From: Pyropia haitanensis
Lineage: Eukaryota; Rhodophyta; Bangiophyceae; Bangiales; Bangiaceae
Length of the DNA: 64,000 bases
NCBI GenBank assembly: GCA_008729055.1
Contig: SDUX01000082.1
Coordinates: 1 to 64,000, forward strand
Direction: 5' to 3'
Numbering within the stretch: the first letter of the stretch is position 1; the number at the start of each line of letters is the position of its first letter. The notes below the pieces were generated by a model, which did no database searches, was not told the origin of the DNA, and was given only the letters and a program-made list of their open reading frames with translations. Positions 51,356 through 61,430 of this stretch are shown here, one piece after another. A program made the position numbers and the translations under genes.

Positions 51356-52520
51356 GGTGGAAACGGGAGGCGTCGGGGCGTCAGGGGTGAGCGGGGCGTC
51401 CGTAGTAGAGGCTTGCGGAAGACGAGGCGAGTGGCGGAGAACAGCGGCAGGTGGGTGTGGCGTGTCGTGGGCGCTGAACAAGGTGTGTGAGTGAGGAGAA
51501 GATGCAGTGCTCAGGACGTCCAACTGATGGGCACACGCCCGCTTTTATGCCTCATACTCTGCAGTTGCCACACCAGGCCATCCAGTTCAAGCCAAGTTCA
51601 AGCACGCGCGGGTGGCGTACCAGATCCCCCCGCTCATCCCAGCAGCTGGCGGCTGTGGAGCTGGAGTCGGGAGCCTTCCACCACGTCGATGTCGAGCCCC
51701 GCCCATCTCGACGTCGGAGATTCCGGCGCCTTCTAGGCCTTGCTGTCCGTTGGAGCGCTGGAACGAAAGTCTGCAGCTATGGCGTACTGTGTGATGTACG
51801 ACATCCAGTCCACGTCACCCACATCGCCTCGCAGCACACCAGTCAGTCACATTTACAATAATTGTATTGAAAGAATTAGGGAGGTCCCGCAGCCTCAGTT
51901 CTGGTAAGAATATTCTGCTGCCTCGCTACCGAGAAATTATCGAGATCTCTTGCCAGATCCTTCCTGCTGAAGCGCTCTCTACTGTGCAACGTGTGCGAAG
52001 GCCATGCCGGAGAGCTACCCGGTCGTGCCCACCACGCCCGTGGCATACCAACCGACTGACAATGTTATTCCCCGCCCCCTCGTCCCTCCACCCCGCCATC
52101 ATTGGACGCCGTGCAGCGCACCCAGCTTGGCTAGCGCTGGGTTCTGTCTGTTGCCGCGCCTAGCCGACATTGACCGACCTCCCCTCTCCGTGCCTGGGAG
52201 GGAGTGTCCTGCTGTGCCAGGTGTGTCCCGCTGCACGAGGGGCAGCGGCACTCGCGATGTAGGTTGCCACCATATTGCCGATGCGCACATGGCCGCTCAT
52301 CTCGCTCCCGTATCTGCCTGCTTGGCTCCTCGCCACAATTGAGATATCAGGGTGGGCCGCGTTGGCCCTCGTCGCCGGCGCTGAGCTGGGCGCTGCCCGG
52401 CGTTCGTCCACGCTGCTGGACGCGCGCCCCTGCAACCCGCTGTCACTACCGCCGCGACGGCCGTCTTTCCCGCCGTGACCGCCCGTTGATGCCTCTTGTT
52501 TTGTGCGGTGACTCGCCCGT
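51356..52520. other. Divergent intergenic region between Hsp20 and ABC transporter genes
   Basis: Both promoters should lie here. Composition is the most AT-rich of this half of the window near 51850-51960. No gene or repeat was supported. Confidence 0.55.
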
Positions 52521-54608
52521 ATGGACGTGGAGGATGCACCATTGCCGGTGCCGGCCGTCAACCGGGTGACCTCGTCCGACACTGCGGCTGACGGCGCCCT
52601 CTCCCCGCTCACTCCGTCGTCGCAAAAGTCGGCGTTTCGTCAACAGCCAGTTCCTGCTCTTTCCTGGCTGGGCTTGTCCGTGGCTGTGCCCCTGCACAAG
52701 GGCGCTCGGCAGTGGCTGTCGCGGACGCTTTGTGCTTGGCGAGCCAATTTCCGAGCTGGACCGGGTTGCATGCGCGACTCGGAGGCGGGCAGCAGTGTTG
52801 AGGAGGACGCGCAGCAGTTCAAGCAGCTGTTGTCGGGGGTTGAGGGGGCCGTGTCGTCTGGCGAGGTGCTGTTCATCATGGGCGGCAGCGGTGCGGGCAA
52901 GTCTATGCTGCTCGACGCACTGGCAGACCGACTCAACATGCCTGTGCGCGGGCAGACGCACCTGTTTGGGCTGCCAAAGGCGTCAGAGCGCTTCCGAGGC
53001 ATGGCGAGGTATGTGCAACAGGATGACGTCATGTACTCTTCCCTGACGACAAAGGAGACGCTCGAGTACGCGGCCTCGTTTGCAGGCGTGCCGCGCGCCA
53101 AGCTGCATGAGGTGGTTGACAAGGCGCTCCAAGTACTGGGCCTCGAGACGGCGGCGAATATTCGCGTCGGTGGTCGGTTTTTTCGCGGCCTGTCGGGCGG
53201 CCAGCGGCGGCGTCTTTCGGTGGGCTGCCAGCTGGTCAGCAAGCCCACTCTGCTGCTGTGTGACGAAGTGATGAGTGGACTGGACTCGACCGCTGCGTTG
53301 CGGGTAATGGAGCACTTGCGGGAGGTTGCCGACGCTGGCTCGGCTGTCATCTGCACCGTCCACACACCGACGGCGGCCATGTTTGCTTTGAGTGACAACT
53401 TGTGTCTGCTCAGTCGCGGCCGCGTCGCCTACTTTGGGCCGTCTTCCGAGGTTGAGACCTACTTCACCGAGCGGCTGGGCTTGGCGTTGCCGCCGCGGCT
53501 GTCTGTTGCTGAGTGGGTGATCTCGCTCTGCAACCCCGACTTCTCCGCCAGCAGCGCTTCCTTGGCGGATACGATTTGCAACGCCTGGCCCGATAGTGAG
53601 GCGCGGGTGCGCTTGCTCTCACGCATCGCGGGGCGGGACGTGAGCGCGTTGTGGGAAACGGCTGTACGCTCATCTCAGACGCTTGTTCGGGACCCGCTGG
53701 AGGAGTTGGATCTCGCGTCGGCCCCAGACATGGCGACGGTGGCCGAGCTGCGCCAGGGCTGCGCGTGCTCGGTGTGGCGGCAGACGTGGCTGCTGACACA
53801 GAGGAGTCTTGTCGACGCACTTCGCAACCCCGGCGTCGTATGGATACGGCTGGTGGTGCACCTGGGGCTCGCCGTCATTATTGGCCTTGCGTGGTTCCGG
53901 CGCGAAACGACGACGGCGGCGCACATTTTTGACTTGCTCGGGCTGCTCTTCTTCATCCAGACGTTTTATGTGCAAGCTTCTCTCTCCGTGTTGCCCATTT
54001 ACATTGAAGAACGGGAGATTGTCACACGAGAGCGTGCAAACAAGGACTACGGGCTGATCGCGTACTCGGCCGCTCATCTGGTTGTCGAAGCTACCTTCCT
54101 GTTCTTCCTGTCCTCGATCAGCAGCACGATTATATTCTTCCTGTGTGGCCTCAACTCGCTGCCTGACCGGTACTTTTTCTTCGTTGGCATGCAGTGGCTC
54201 TCCCTCATGACTACGGAGTCTCTGATCCTGCTCATTGCGGCCGTGACGCCTGTGATGCTGATCGGCTTGGCGACGACCGCTTTTGTGTTGGCGCTGTTCA
54301 CCGTTGTTCAGGGATTCGTGATCAAGATGGAGCATCTCGGGCCTTTGCGCGTGTTGCGGTGGGTGAGCCTGAACGGCTACGCGTTGAGCGCATTGTTCTC
54401 CAATGAGTTGCGTGGCCGCACCTTTGCTGCGTCGCCCACGACGTGGCCACCCTACCCCGTAGCTGTGGAAGGCGATGTGATTCTTTCCTCGTTTGAGTTT
54501 CCCACCCTCAGCCGGTTTTGGGCTTGTGCTGCTCTAGTAGCCATGCTCGTCTTCTACCGTGTGGCGACGTACGTGTGGATCTCGGCCTTCCACAATGGCA
54601 AGAAGTGA
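52521..54608 (+). CDS. ABCG-family half-transporter
   Basis: 695 residues from ATG 52521. An ATP-driven exporter, typically of lipids, sterols or secondary metabolites, working as a dimer in the plasma or an internal membrane. The nucleotide-binding domain comes first: Walker A G-G-S-G-A-G-K-S (121-128), a Q-loop region Y-V-Q-Q-D-D, the signature L-S-G-G-Q-R-R-R-L-S-V-G (224-235), Walker B L-L-L-C-D-E (244-249), and the switch His281 in C-T-V-H-T-P. The membrane half (about 425-690) has around six hydrophobic spans, including long Phe/Leu/Ile-rich segments near 455, 520-545 and 580-600. The NBD-then-TMD order defines the ABCG group. The gene is apparently intronless. Substrate unknown. Confidence 0.95.
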   Translation: MDVEDAPLPVPAVNRVTSSDTAADGALSPLTPSSQKSAFRQQPVPALSWLGLSVAVPLHKGARQWLSRTLCAWRANFRAGPGCMRDSEAGSSVEEDAQQFKQLLSGVEGAVSSGEVLFIMGGSGAGKSMLLDALADRLNMPVRGQTHLFGLPKASERFRGMARYVQQDDVMYSSLTTKETLEYAASFAGVPRAKLHEVVDKALQVLGLETAANIRVGGRFFRGLSGGQRRRLSVGCQLVSKPTLLLCDEVMSGLDSTAALRVMEHLREVADAGSAVICTVHTPTAAMFALSDNLCLLSRGRVAYFGPSSEVETYFTERLGLALPPRLSVAEWVISLCNPDFSASSASLADTICNAWPDSEARVRLLSRIAGRDVSALWETAVRSSQTLVRDPLEELDLASAPDMATVAELRQGCACSVWRQTWLLTQRSLVDALRNPGVVWIRLVVHLGLAVIIGLAWFRRETTTAAHIFDLLGLLFFIQTFYVQASLSVLPIYIEEREIVTRERANKDYGLIAYSAAHLVVEATFLFFLSSISSTIIFFLCGLNSLPDRYFFFVGMQWLSLMTTESLILLIAAVTPVMLIGLATTAFVLALFTVVQGFVIKMEHLGPLRVLRWVSLNGYALSALFSNELRGRTFAASPTTWPPYPVAVEGDVILSSFEFPTLSRFWACAALVAMLVFYRVATYVWISAFHNGKK

Positions 54609-57177
54609 TGCTGGCATGGGTGGTTGCCGTGGCGGGCAACATGGTTTGTCGGGGAGGCGTGATGGGCGTTGACAGGGAGGTTGACGTGACCACGGTGACC
54701 GATGACGAGGGATGCCACCGGGGAAGAAAAGATATTGACAGGCCTGCAACGGTGGGCGCCGCGGCGGTGGGGGTGAGGCGGCCGCGGCTGGGGCAGCCGG
54801 GGCGACCACGCCGGCCGCGGCAGCGGCGGGAGCGGCGCCCGCCTCGGCCGCCGTCAAGACCAACAGCGGCGGCGCGGGCGGGGTGGCGTTCGCGCCCGCC
54901 CCGGCGGGCAGCGGTGGCGCCGGCGCCCGCGCGCCCGGCGCGGCACCCGCGGCGTCCCCCCGCGCAGCCTCGTCGCCCAGCAGCTCCCGCACCGGCTCCA
55001 CCCCGTCGAGGATCATCTCGGCAACGCCCACCGCGCGCGCGGCAACGGCGACGGCGGCGCCGCCGCCCTCGCCGACGCGCACCTCGGACGTGAACGCGAC
55101 GCGGAGGAGCTCCGTCTTGGTGCCGCCGTCCACCTCAAAGGGCGGCGGGGAAGGGGAGCCCCCACACAGGCGGCCGCCGCCACCGAGGCCGTCATAGCCG
55201 TCGCCGCCGCCGCCAAGGGAGCGCGACCACGGCGGCGGGGACGCCCACCCGTCGATGCCGCCGCCAATGCCCATGCCCAGGCTGCCGCCGCCGCCGCCGC
55301 CGCCGCCGCCAACGCCGCCAACGCCGAGGCCGCCCAGGCCGCCGAGGCCGTACCCCCCATAGCCCGCGTACACGCCCTGGATGCCCGACGGCTCGGCCTC
55401 CCAGTAGTCGCCGCGGGCGTCCAGGTCGCCCCGGCCGGGCGCCCAGCCGGCGAGGCCGCCCGCGCCTCCCCCCCCCCCGGCTCATCCGAACCGCCACCGC
55501 CGCCGCCACCCCCACCGTCTGCAAGCCACCCCAGCGCGCCATACGCCCCGCCATTGGCGGTCGCACCGCCCGCACCAGTGCCGACCGCACCCGCCGCCCC
55601 TCCAACGCCCGCCCCACGGCCGTCGCCGGCACCACCCGGTCCGCTGACGGCGGCGCCGCCGACACCCGCCGCCACAGCAGCCGCGGCGGCGGCGCCGTCC
55701 AGCCCGTCGGCGTCACCCCCCCCCTCGCCCCCAAACTCGAGTACGCATCCGACCGGCGGAGGAGGTTGGGCGACGTCGGCATCGACGCCGCCGCCCGGTC
55801 CGCCCCCCCCCCCCCCATTGCCGACACCGCCGCCGCCGACGCCGCCGCCACCCCCACCGCCACCCCCACCACCACCGCTGCCCCGCCGCAGCAGCCGACC
55901 GCCGCTGCTGCCGCCGCGGTACCCGCCGGCGCTGCCAAACCCGCCGCGCGCCGCCGCCCGCGCGCGGCGGCCCGGCGGCGGCGACGCGGGCGCGGTGCGG
56001 CCGCCGCCCGCGAGCGGCCCCGCGTCAGCAAACAGGACGGCGGCGGCGGCGCCGCCGAGGCCCAGCCCCCCGCCGCCGAGCAGGCCGCCCCCGCCCAGCC
56101 GAGGGCGGGCGCCCAGGCCCGGCGGGAGCCGCCGCGGGCTCACCAGCCCCGGCGAGCGGCCGCCCGCCATCCCGCCTCCCCCGCCGCCCCCCCCACCACC
56201 GCCACCGCCGCGGACGAGCGGACGCCGCGGCCGCTGCCCAAGGAGCGGCGGGTGCCGGCGCGGCCGGCGGCGGCGGCGAGGGTGCCCTCGGAGGAGACCT
56301 TGCGGACGCCCCCGAGCGCGGGCGACGCCCCGGATGACGACGCCGCCGCGCGGCGGCCGGCCGACGCGGACCCCCCCGACACGGACGCGGGCGGGCTGGA
56401 CCGCCGCGGCGTCGTCACGCCCGCCATGGAGTCACCGCGCGCGTCGGCGACGGGAGCGGCGACGCCGGCGACGCCGGGGTCACCCCCGCCGCGGCCGCCG
56501 CTTCGGGGGTCACCCCCAGAAACGGCAGCGACGGCACGGGTGCGGCCACACCAGCCGGCGACCGAGGTGGCGGCACCGCCTGTGGCGCCGGTGCCCGCGG
56601 GCGGCCTCCCGCCTTGCGCCCCGCCGGTGGTGGCGGCGACGCGCCCGCCGGCGTCGTCGCCCCCGACGATGGCAGCGACGCGGCGGACACGCCCGCCGCG
56701 AGCGGCGACCGCGCCGGCGGGGACCGCGCGGGGAGGGGGCGCGCCGGCGGCGACCGCGCGGGCGGCGGCACGCCGCGGCGCGGCGTGCGGGGCGACCACG
56801 CAGGAGCCGAGGCGGCGGCGGGCGACGACGCCGCCCGTGCGGGCGCGTCGGCGCCGCCCGGCGTTCGCGGCACCGCGGTCACAGGAGGAGCGGCGGCGGC
56901 GGCGGCGCCCCCCCGGCGCCGCCGCGGGGCGGGCGCGGGCGCGACGCCCGCCGCCGCCGCCGCCGCGGCGGCGGCCGCCACCCTCGACCGCCGCGGCGGT
57001 GATGGCGGCTCCGCCGTGCCCCCCCCGTCGGCGGTGGTGACGGCGGCGGCGGCGGCGGCCGCCCGCTTGGCCGCCGCTTGTGCTTGGTAGCTGGCCGACG
57101 CGGCGGCGAGCGACGCCTCCACGGGCGCGGGGTAGGGCGTCGGCGCGGCGGTCAGGGGGCCCCACGGGGACGGCACC

Positions 57178-57216
<39 letters not shown>

Positions 57217-57465
57217 TTCTCCTCGGCGTCCTCCCCCCCCCGTCACCGTCACGGCCTCGGCGGCCGCGGCGGCCATCGCCGCCGCCATCCCCCCCACCCG
57301 CACCGGGCGGCGATGGGGGCCCGGTGAGGAAGAGCGCCAGCCGCCCCTTCTTGTGCCGCACCCCACACGCGTTGCACAGCGTCTTGGGGCCGTCGGGGCC
57401 AGACCGCCACAGCGGCGTCGCCGTGGCGCCGCAGTGCACGCACTTGAGCTGCGGGGGGGGGGCAT
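54534..57465 (-). CDS. GATA-type zinc-finger transcription factor, frame broken at homopolymers
   Basis: A single GATA finger, C-V-H-C-x18-C-N-A-C (57365-57442), with P-L-W-R and R-H-K-K-G-R-L is diagnostic and should bind GATA motifs. A Kozak-like GCCACCATGC start at 57465 is one base out of frame with the finger across a C10 run. Downstream, convincing sequence continues in successive phases: [14 protein letters not shown], then E-D-A-E-E-N-G and P-S-P-W-G-P-L-T, then V-R-K-V-S-S-E-G-T, then a Gly-rich region, and after a G11 run [16 protein letters not shown]. Most switches fall at G/C homopolymers, so sequencing indels or small introns are likely. The far 3' end overlaps the ABC gene by 75 bp and is uncertain. 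Confidence 0.6.
57365..57442 (-). other. GATA zinc finger
   Basis: CX2CX18CX2C finger, the spacing common in plant-type GATA factors. The four cysteines are encoded by the codon groups at 57431-57442 and 57365-57376. Confidence 0.9.
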
Positions 57466-58050
57466 GGTGGCGCCCAGAGGGGGGGGGGCGGAGAATGGCG
57501 GGGGGGGAAGGCAACCGTGGCGAGCCAGTGGCGGCGGGCAGGAACGAGCGGGGATGGGGGGTAGGGGAAGAACGGACAACAGCCCGTGCGGGCAGCTCAG
57601 CCAGAGAGGAAAGAACAACAGGTGTAGACAGGGGGGGGGGGAAGGGAAAGGGCCGCGGCGGTGACGGTGGCACCAGCCAAACCCCCCCCACCCAGCCTCG
57701 GCGCCGCGCCCCGCGCCGCCGCCGCCCCACCACCGCGGCGGGCACAAAGCGGAAGCGGCTGCGCCGAGCCACCCGCCGGGCGCGGGGGGACGCGCCGGCC
57801 GCCGCCCCGCGGACGGCTGGCAGCGGCGGCAGCGGCAACGGCGGCAGCGACAACGGCAGCGGCGGCGGTGGCGGCGGCGGCGGCGGCGGCGACGAGGGGG
57901 CACCCCCGCCCGCGGCGGGCGCGCCGCCGCCGCCGCTGCCGGGCCGCTGCCGGGCGGCTGCCGCTGCCACCCAATCGGGGTGGGCGCCAACCGGGGGTGG
58001 ACCGCCGCGCCGCCCGACGGGGGGACGGCACGGCGACAGCAAGGGGGTAA

Positions 58051-58618
58051 GGAGGGGACGAGTTTCGCGCGAGTGTGGTGGACCAGGTCAAGGCCAAGGC
58101 CATCCGCAAGCACGACTTGTCCCTGACGGCCGCCTTCTTTTCCGCCCTCCACGATGCGGCCTCCCGGTCGAGCGCGGCGTTGCCAACCGAGAGGTCGGTC
58201 CTGAACGGCACCGACTCGTCGGACCATCGGCTGCGGGACCTGCTGCGCACCTTTTTCCACACCTACGACACGGACGGGGACGGGAGGATCTCCGACCCAG
58301 AGCTCCAGTACTGTACCTGATGCTGGACCTTGGCGAGAAGCAGTCGCCGTCTGAGATCTCGGACATGCTCAAGACTTCTGACGCGGACGGGTCGGGGGAC
58401 GTGTGCTTTGACGAGTTTTGCCGCTGCATGCCCGACTACATCCTGTCACGGGGCTCCCATCCGCCGCCTGCGCGCTCGGCCGCAGCGCCAGCCGACGCGG
58501 AGGCAGGCACCCGCCGGCGCACCTGGCTCCCCTTCGTATGCTGCCGTCGTGCGCGAAGGCTCTCAAGCTCACGACGAGGAGGAGGAGGAGGAGGTGCCTG
58601 AAGACCTCCGCCACTAGG
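58051..58618 (+). pseudogene. EF-hand calcium-binding protein, frameshifted by a transposon footprint
   Basis: Open from 58051 without a visible ATG, so the 5' part or a leader exon is missing. A helical stretch leads to EF-hand 1 with loop D-T-D-G-D-G-R-I-S-D-P-E. Just after it, at 58309-58315, TACTGTA causes a stop at 58318-58320. Removing the five bases CTGTA gives E-L-Q-Y-L-M-L-D-L-G-E, the classic linker into EF-hand 2 (D-A-D-G-S-G-D-V-C-F-D-E). Near the end another phase reads Y-A-A-V-V-R-E-G-S-Q-A-H-D with a poly-Glu tail to a stop at 58615-58617, implying a second frame change or a short intron. Both loops keep all calcium ligands. It would be a calcium sensor; as sequenced it is broken. 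Confidence 0.65.
58309..58315. other. Candidate Tc1/mariner excision footprint TACTGTA
   Basis: TA-CTG-TA is the textbook scar left when a Tc1/mariner element with CAG...CTG ends leaves a TA site. It lies exactly where deletion of five bases restores the EF-hand linker. An element with CAGTT ends is present at 41044-41799. Confidence 0.6.
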
Positions 58619-58743
58619 TCCCGAAAGTGCAGTTGGCGCTGATCAAGAAGCGGGCCTGCGACGCGGCCACCTCCAGAACCGCGGCCGCAGCCACAGCCGC
58701 ACGCGTCGCGACAGACGTCCCGAGTCGGGCGTCGACGAGCGCT
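58619..58743. other. Short spacer between EF-hand gene and hAT element
   Basis: Ordinary GC-rich sequence; nothing recognised. Confidence 0.5.
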
Positions 58744-58751
58744 GCGTCGTC
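58744..58751. repeat. 8-bp target duplication, left (GCGTCGTC)
   Basis: Exact match to 59619-59626 on the other side of the element; eight base pairs is the hAT hallmark. Confidence 0.85.
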
Positions 58752-59618
58752 CAGGGTGGTGATGGTGAAAATTATAGTACTACAATTATAGCCATGATTT
58801 CACTGAAATCATCGAAATCATGAAAGGCCTATCCATAATTATGAACGAGATCGCCACGTGTCTCGATCTCCGAGGTTGGATCGGGCACCCGATCGCAGGA
58901 CGGCATGTGACAGCACGGTAGTGAAGCCTGGCGCGCCGTACGGGCGCACGTAAGGCCGTGTGCGGCGGCAGATGGAATCCGTCTGCAGACGCGGCAAGCT
59001 GCGGGAGGACTCCCTAGCCTCAACCACGACAGCGGCCGCCGCCGCCGCTGCGCTGCTCAGCCGCGACATCCGCCTGACGCGCGCTGCGCCGGCAGCTATT
59101 TATTAGACTGCGGAGTTGAGATACGAGTGGCCCGTTCCAGCAGGTCCTCCTCGCGATCCTCCCCAGCACTTTCATCGTTCCACACGTCTTCCTCTCCACT
59201 TCCCTCCCCACCACTGCCCTCCCGCTCTTCGTCTGCCACGTCCTCTGGCTCATCTGCGACCTCGTCCAGCTCGACATTGTGCAACCCGAGCTCCGAGGAG
59301 CCACGGGCAGGCATGTCCACGTGATCTGGTAGCACGCGCGAATTGAAGCAAATGTAGAGCAGCTTGTGGAGAGTGGTGTACGACAGCTTCGTGCGCAGCT
59401 TGCTCTGGATATTGGCCGCGTTAGAGAACGACCTCTCTCCGACCGCGCGTGGCGGCGCTTGCAAGCACCTGGTCTCGACCACATCGGGTGCTTCGAACTG
59501 GGGGCTACATCTACACGTGGCGGCATTCATGGTTTCTATAATTATAAACTGAAACGAACAATAATTATAGTGAATTCAAAGCTTCCGAGCATGACTTCCC
59601 TGAATTCTTGCAACCCTG
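58752..59618 (-). mobile_element. hAT-superfamily element, 867-bp deletion derivative
   Basis: Starts CAGGGTGGTG and, read from the other end, CAGGGTTGCAAG: short imperfect CAGGG-type termini as in hAT elements. It is bounded by perfect 8-bp duplications (58744-58751, 59619-59626). Both subterminal regions are AT-rich with repeated AATTATAG motifs (near 58770, 58783 and 59563). On the minus strand it retains the transposase C-terminus (59096-59530). It cannot move by itself. Confidence 0.87.
59096..59530 (-). pseudogene. hAT transposase C-terminal fragment (dimerisation domain)
   Basis: 144 codons from ATG 59530. Residues about 25-75 contain P-P-R-A-V-G-E-R-S-F-S-N-A-A-N-I-Q and a following Leu-rich helix, L-H-K-L-L-Y-I-C-F-N-S, the hAT C-terminal dimerisation signature (E-R-x-F-S then an alpha-helix). 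The rest is an acidic Glu/Asp/Gly tail ending at 59096. The DNA-binding BED finger and catalytic core are absent, lost by internal deletion. Confidence 0.8.
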
Positions 59619-59626
59619 GCGTCGTC
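59619..59626. repeat. 8-bp target duplication, right (GCGTCGTC)
   Basis: Exact copy of 58744-58751. Confidence 0.85.
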
Positions 59627-60262
59627 CCGCGTCCCAAGCCGGCCGCGTGGCGCCCAAGGCGGATCAACGTGGCATCTCATTCTCCCGCTTGTACAAGTAC
59701 CCACCTGTCGGCAGCGTCCGCTCTCTGGTGTCCACCCGGAATTGGCAGCCCCCACCCCCCTCCAGCGGATTGGTGGGCGCGTGCCCTTGTATCTCACCGA
59801 CCTCGCGCCGCCACACAGCAAACGCCGCCTCGTCCTCCCCGGCCTCCTGTCGCGCGTCTGATAGCCACGCTGCGCGCTGTGCGCGCCGCGCGGGCGGCGC
59901 TTCCCCCCCGCGGCGCTTCCCCCCCGCGGCGCAGCCGTCCCACCGCCCACGACCCCGCCCCTCTCCCCTGGCCGACTGCCGACCGCTGCTCGGCGCCCGC
60001 GCGTGCGCGCTGTCGCCCTCTCTGACCGGAGCGTCCGCGCTCCGCCACAAGCGCCGCTACGAGCCCTCTTGCGCCCATCCCCCGCCCCCCCTTCCACCAC
60101 ACCCCCTTCTCCCCGGCCGCTGTCGTCAGGCGGCTGACCCTTTCGAAGCACCACCTCGGGTGGCTCCGCCTGCCTTCCCTCCCCCTCCCCTTTACTCTCT
60201 CTCCCGTCGCTGCCGCCGTCGTTGCCGCGCCGCCGCCGCGGGTGCGGTCTGCCGACGGGGCC
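59627..60262. other. Intergenic region upstream of the zinc-ribbon gene
   Basis: Overlapping frames without domains; pyrimidine-rich near 60060-60200, consistent with a leader. No TATA box was recognised. Confidence 0.5.
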
Positions 60263-61039
60263 ATGGCGTTTTGCGTCGCTGTCGGCGCGGGGAGGGTGGC
60301 CAGGCCACCCGCACGGCCGCTCGCCGCGGCTACCTGCGCCCGCACAGGCCCGTCGCGGCCGGGTTGGATCGGCGCCGGTGGCGGTGGCAACGGCGACAGC
60401 AGCAGCAGCGGCGGCGGCGGTGGCGGCGGCGGCGGCGCAGCGCGGCTGCTGCGGTGGGCGTCGGCAGCGGCGGGCGGCGCCGCGGTCGGCACCCCCTGGG
60501 CGGGCACCCCGCCCGCGCTGCCGCTGCGGTGGCGGCAACGAGGCTGCCGCTCAGCGCGCCACCCGTCCACGCCACCCCGCCCGGCTGACGCGGCCGGCGG
60601 CGGCCGCCGCTGCGCGGCGGGGGGCCTGCGGATGTCGCGGAGCCCGCAGGAGCGCATTGTGGACGTGGCGCTCAAGGCTGGGCGGTTTGCCAAGAGCAGC
60701 AACGGCCAGCTGGCGGTGTGGGGCGTCCTCGTGTGGCTCGTCATCACCGGCCGCATTGGCTTTATCTTTGACTCGTTCCTCATTATCTTTGCGGTCCTGT
60801 CGGTGGTCCCCGTCGTTGGCCTGCTGCTCTTCCGGTGGTGGGTGAGCAGCAACATCTCGGAGGGGGTGTGCCCCAACTGTGGGTCCGCGGTGACGGGCAT
60901 CAAGGCGCAGCCGTTCCAGTGCATGAGCTGCGGGCAGGTCATCAAGGCGGACCGGGCGGGCTCGTTTGGGCTGAACGACCCAACCCAGGCGACGGTGGAC
61001 GTGCAGGCAAAGGATGTGATTGACGTGGATGTCCGCTGA
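60263..61039 (+). CDS. Membrane zinc-ribbon protein, probably plastid-targeted
   Basis: 258 residues from ATG 60263. Residues 1-120 are Ala/Arg/Gly-rich with a poly-Gly run and no acidic clusters, resembling a plastid transit peptide plus linker. Q-E-R-I-V-D-V-A-L-K then starts a conserved-looking region. It is followed by one or two membrane spans (about 150-195: L-A-V-W-G-V-L-V-W-L-V and F-L-I-I-F-A-V-L-S-V-V-P-V-V-G-L-L-L-F). Behind them is a zinc ribbon with C-P-N-C and C-M-S-C (Cys203, Cys206, Cys220, Cys223) and an acidic D-V-I-D-V-D-V-R end. The layout suggests a small membrane protein with the ribbon on one face, for example thylakoid or envelope. I do not recognise a named family. 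Confidence 0.75.
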   Translation: MAFCVAVGAGRVARPPARPLAAATCARTGPSRPGWIGAGGGGNGDSSSSGGGGGGGGGAARLLRWASAAAGGAAVGTPWAGTPPALPLRWRQRGCRSARHPSTPPRPADAAGGGRRCAAGGLRMSRSPQERIVDVALKAGRFAKSSNGQLAVWGVLVWLVITGRIGFIFDSFLIIFAVLSVVPVVGLLLFRWWVSSNISEGVCPNCGSAVTGIKAQPFQCMSCGQVIKADRAGSFGLNDPTQATVDVQAKDVIDVDVR

Positions 61040-61430
61040 GGCGTCGGGGGGGCACACGGGATGTTGGAGGGAGGGGAGGCGTCGGGCGGGTGGCTTTGTG
61101 AGAGGGGGGAACGGGGGTGGGGGAGGGGGGGCAGAGAAGGCGGTGCCGGGGAACTGCTTGCGCAGAGAGAGGCGGTGGGAGAGGTTTCGTCCTCACCGAG
61201 ATGTGCGTGGGCCTTATGACCACCGCGCTGCTGCAGGGATGGCCCGACCCTGAGTCAGAGGAGCCCAAAAAAACACGAATTAGTGAGTTCCTGCAGGCCG
61301 CCGTACGGTTGCGAGTGCCGGCGGCGACGAGTGTGCCGCCCCTGTCTCCATCCGCTGCACCCCCGAGGGACGAGACCCGCAGAGCACCTCGCCTCTGGGC
61401 TCCCAACGCTTCCTCATCGCTCCGTTCTTC
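61040..61430. other. Convergent spacer
   Basis: 3' flanks of the zinc-ribbon gene (plus) and the coiled-coil gene (minus); G runs near 61105-61130; no gene supported. Confidence 0.55.

Noticed and set aside
54534..54750. Far C-terminus of the GATA-locus frame overlapping the ABC transporter 3' end
   Set aside because: The antisense overlap and sudden change in composition suggest the true stop or a splice site lies before it; kept only as an uncertain boundary.
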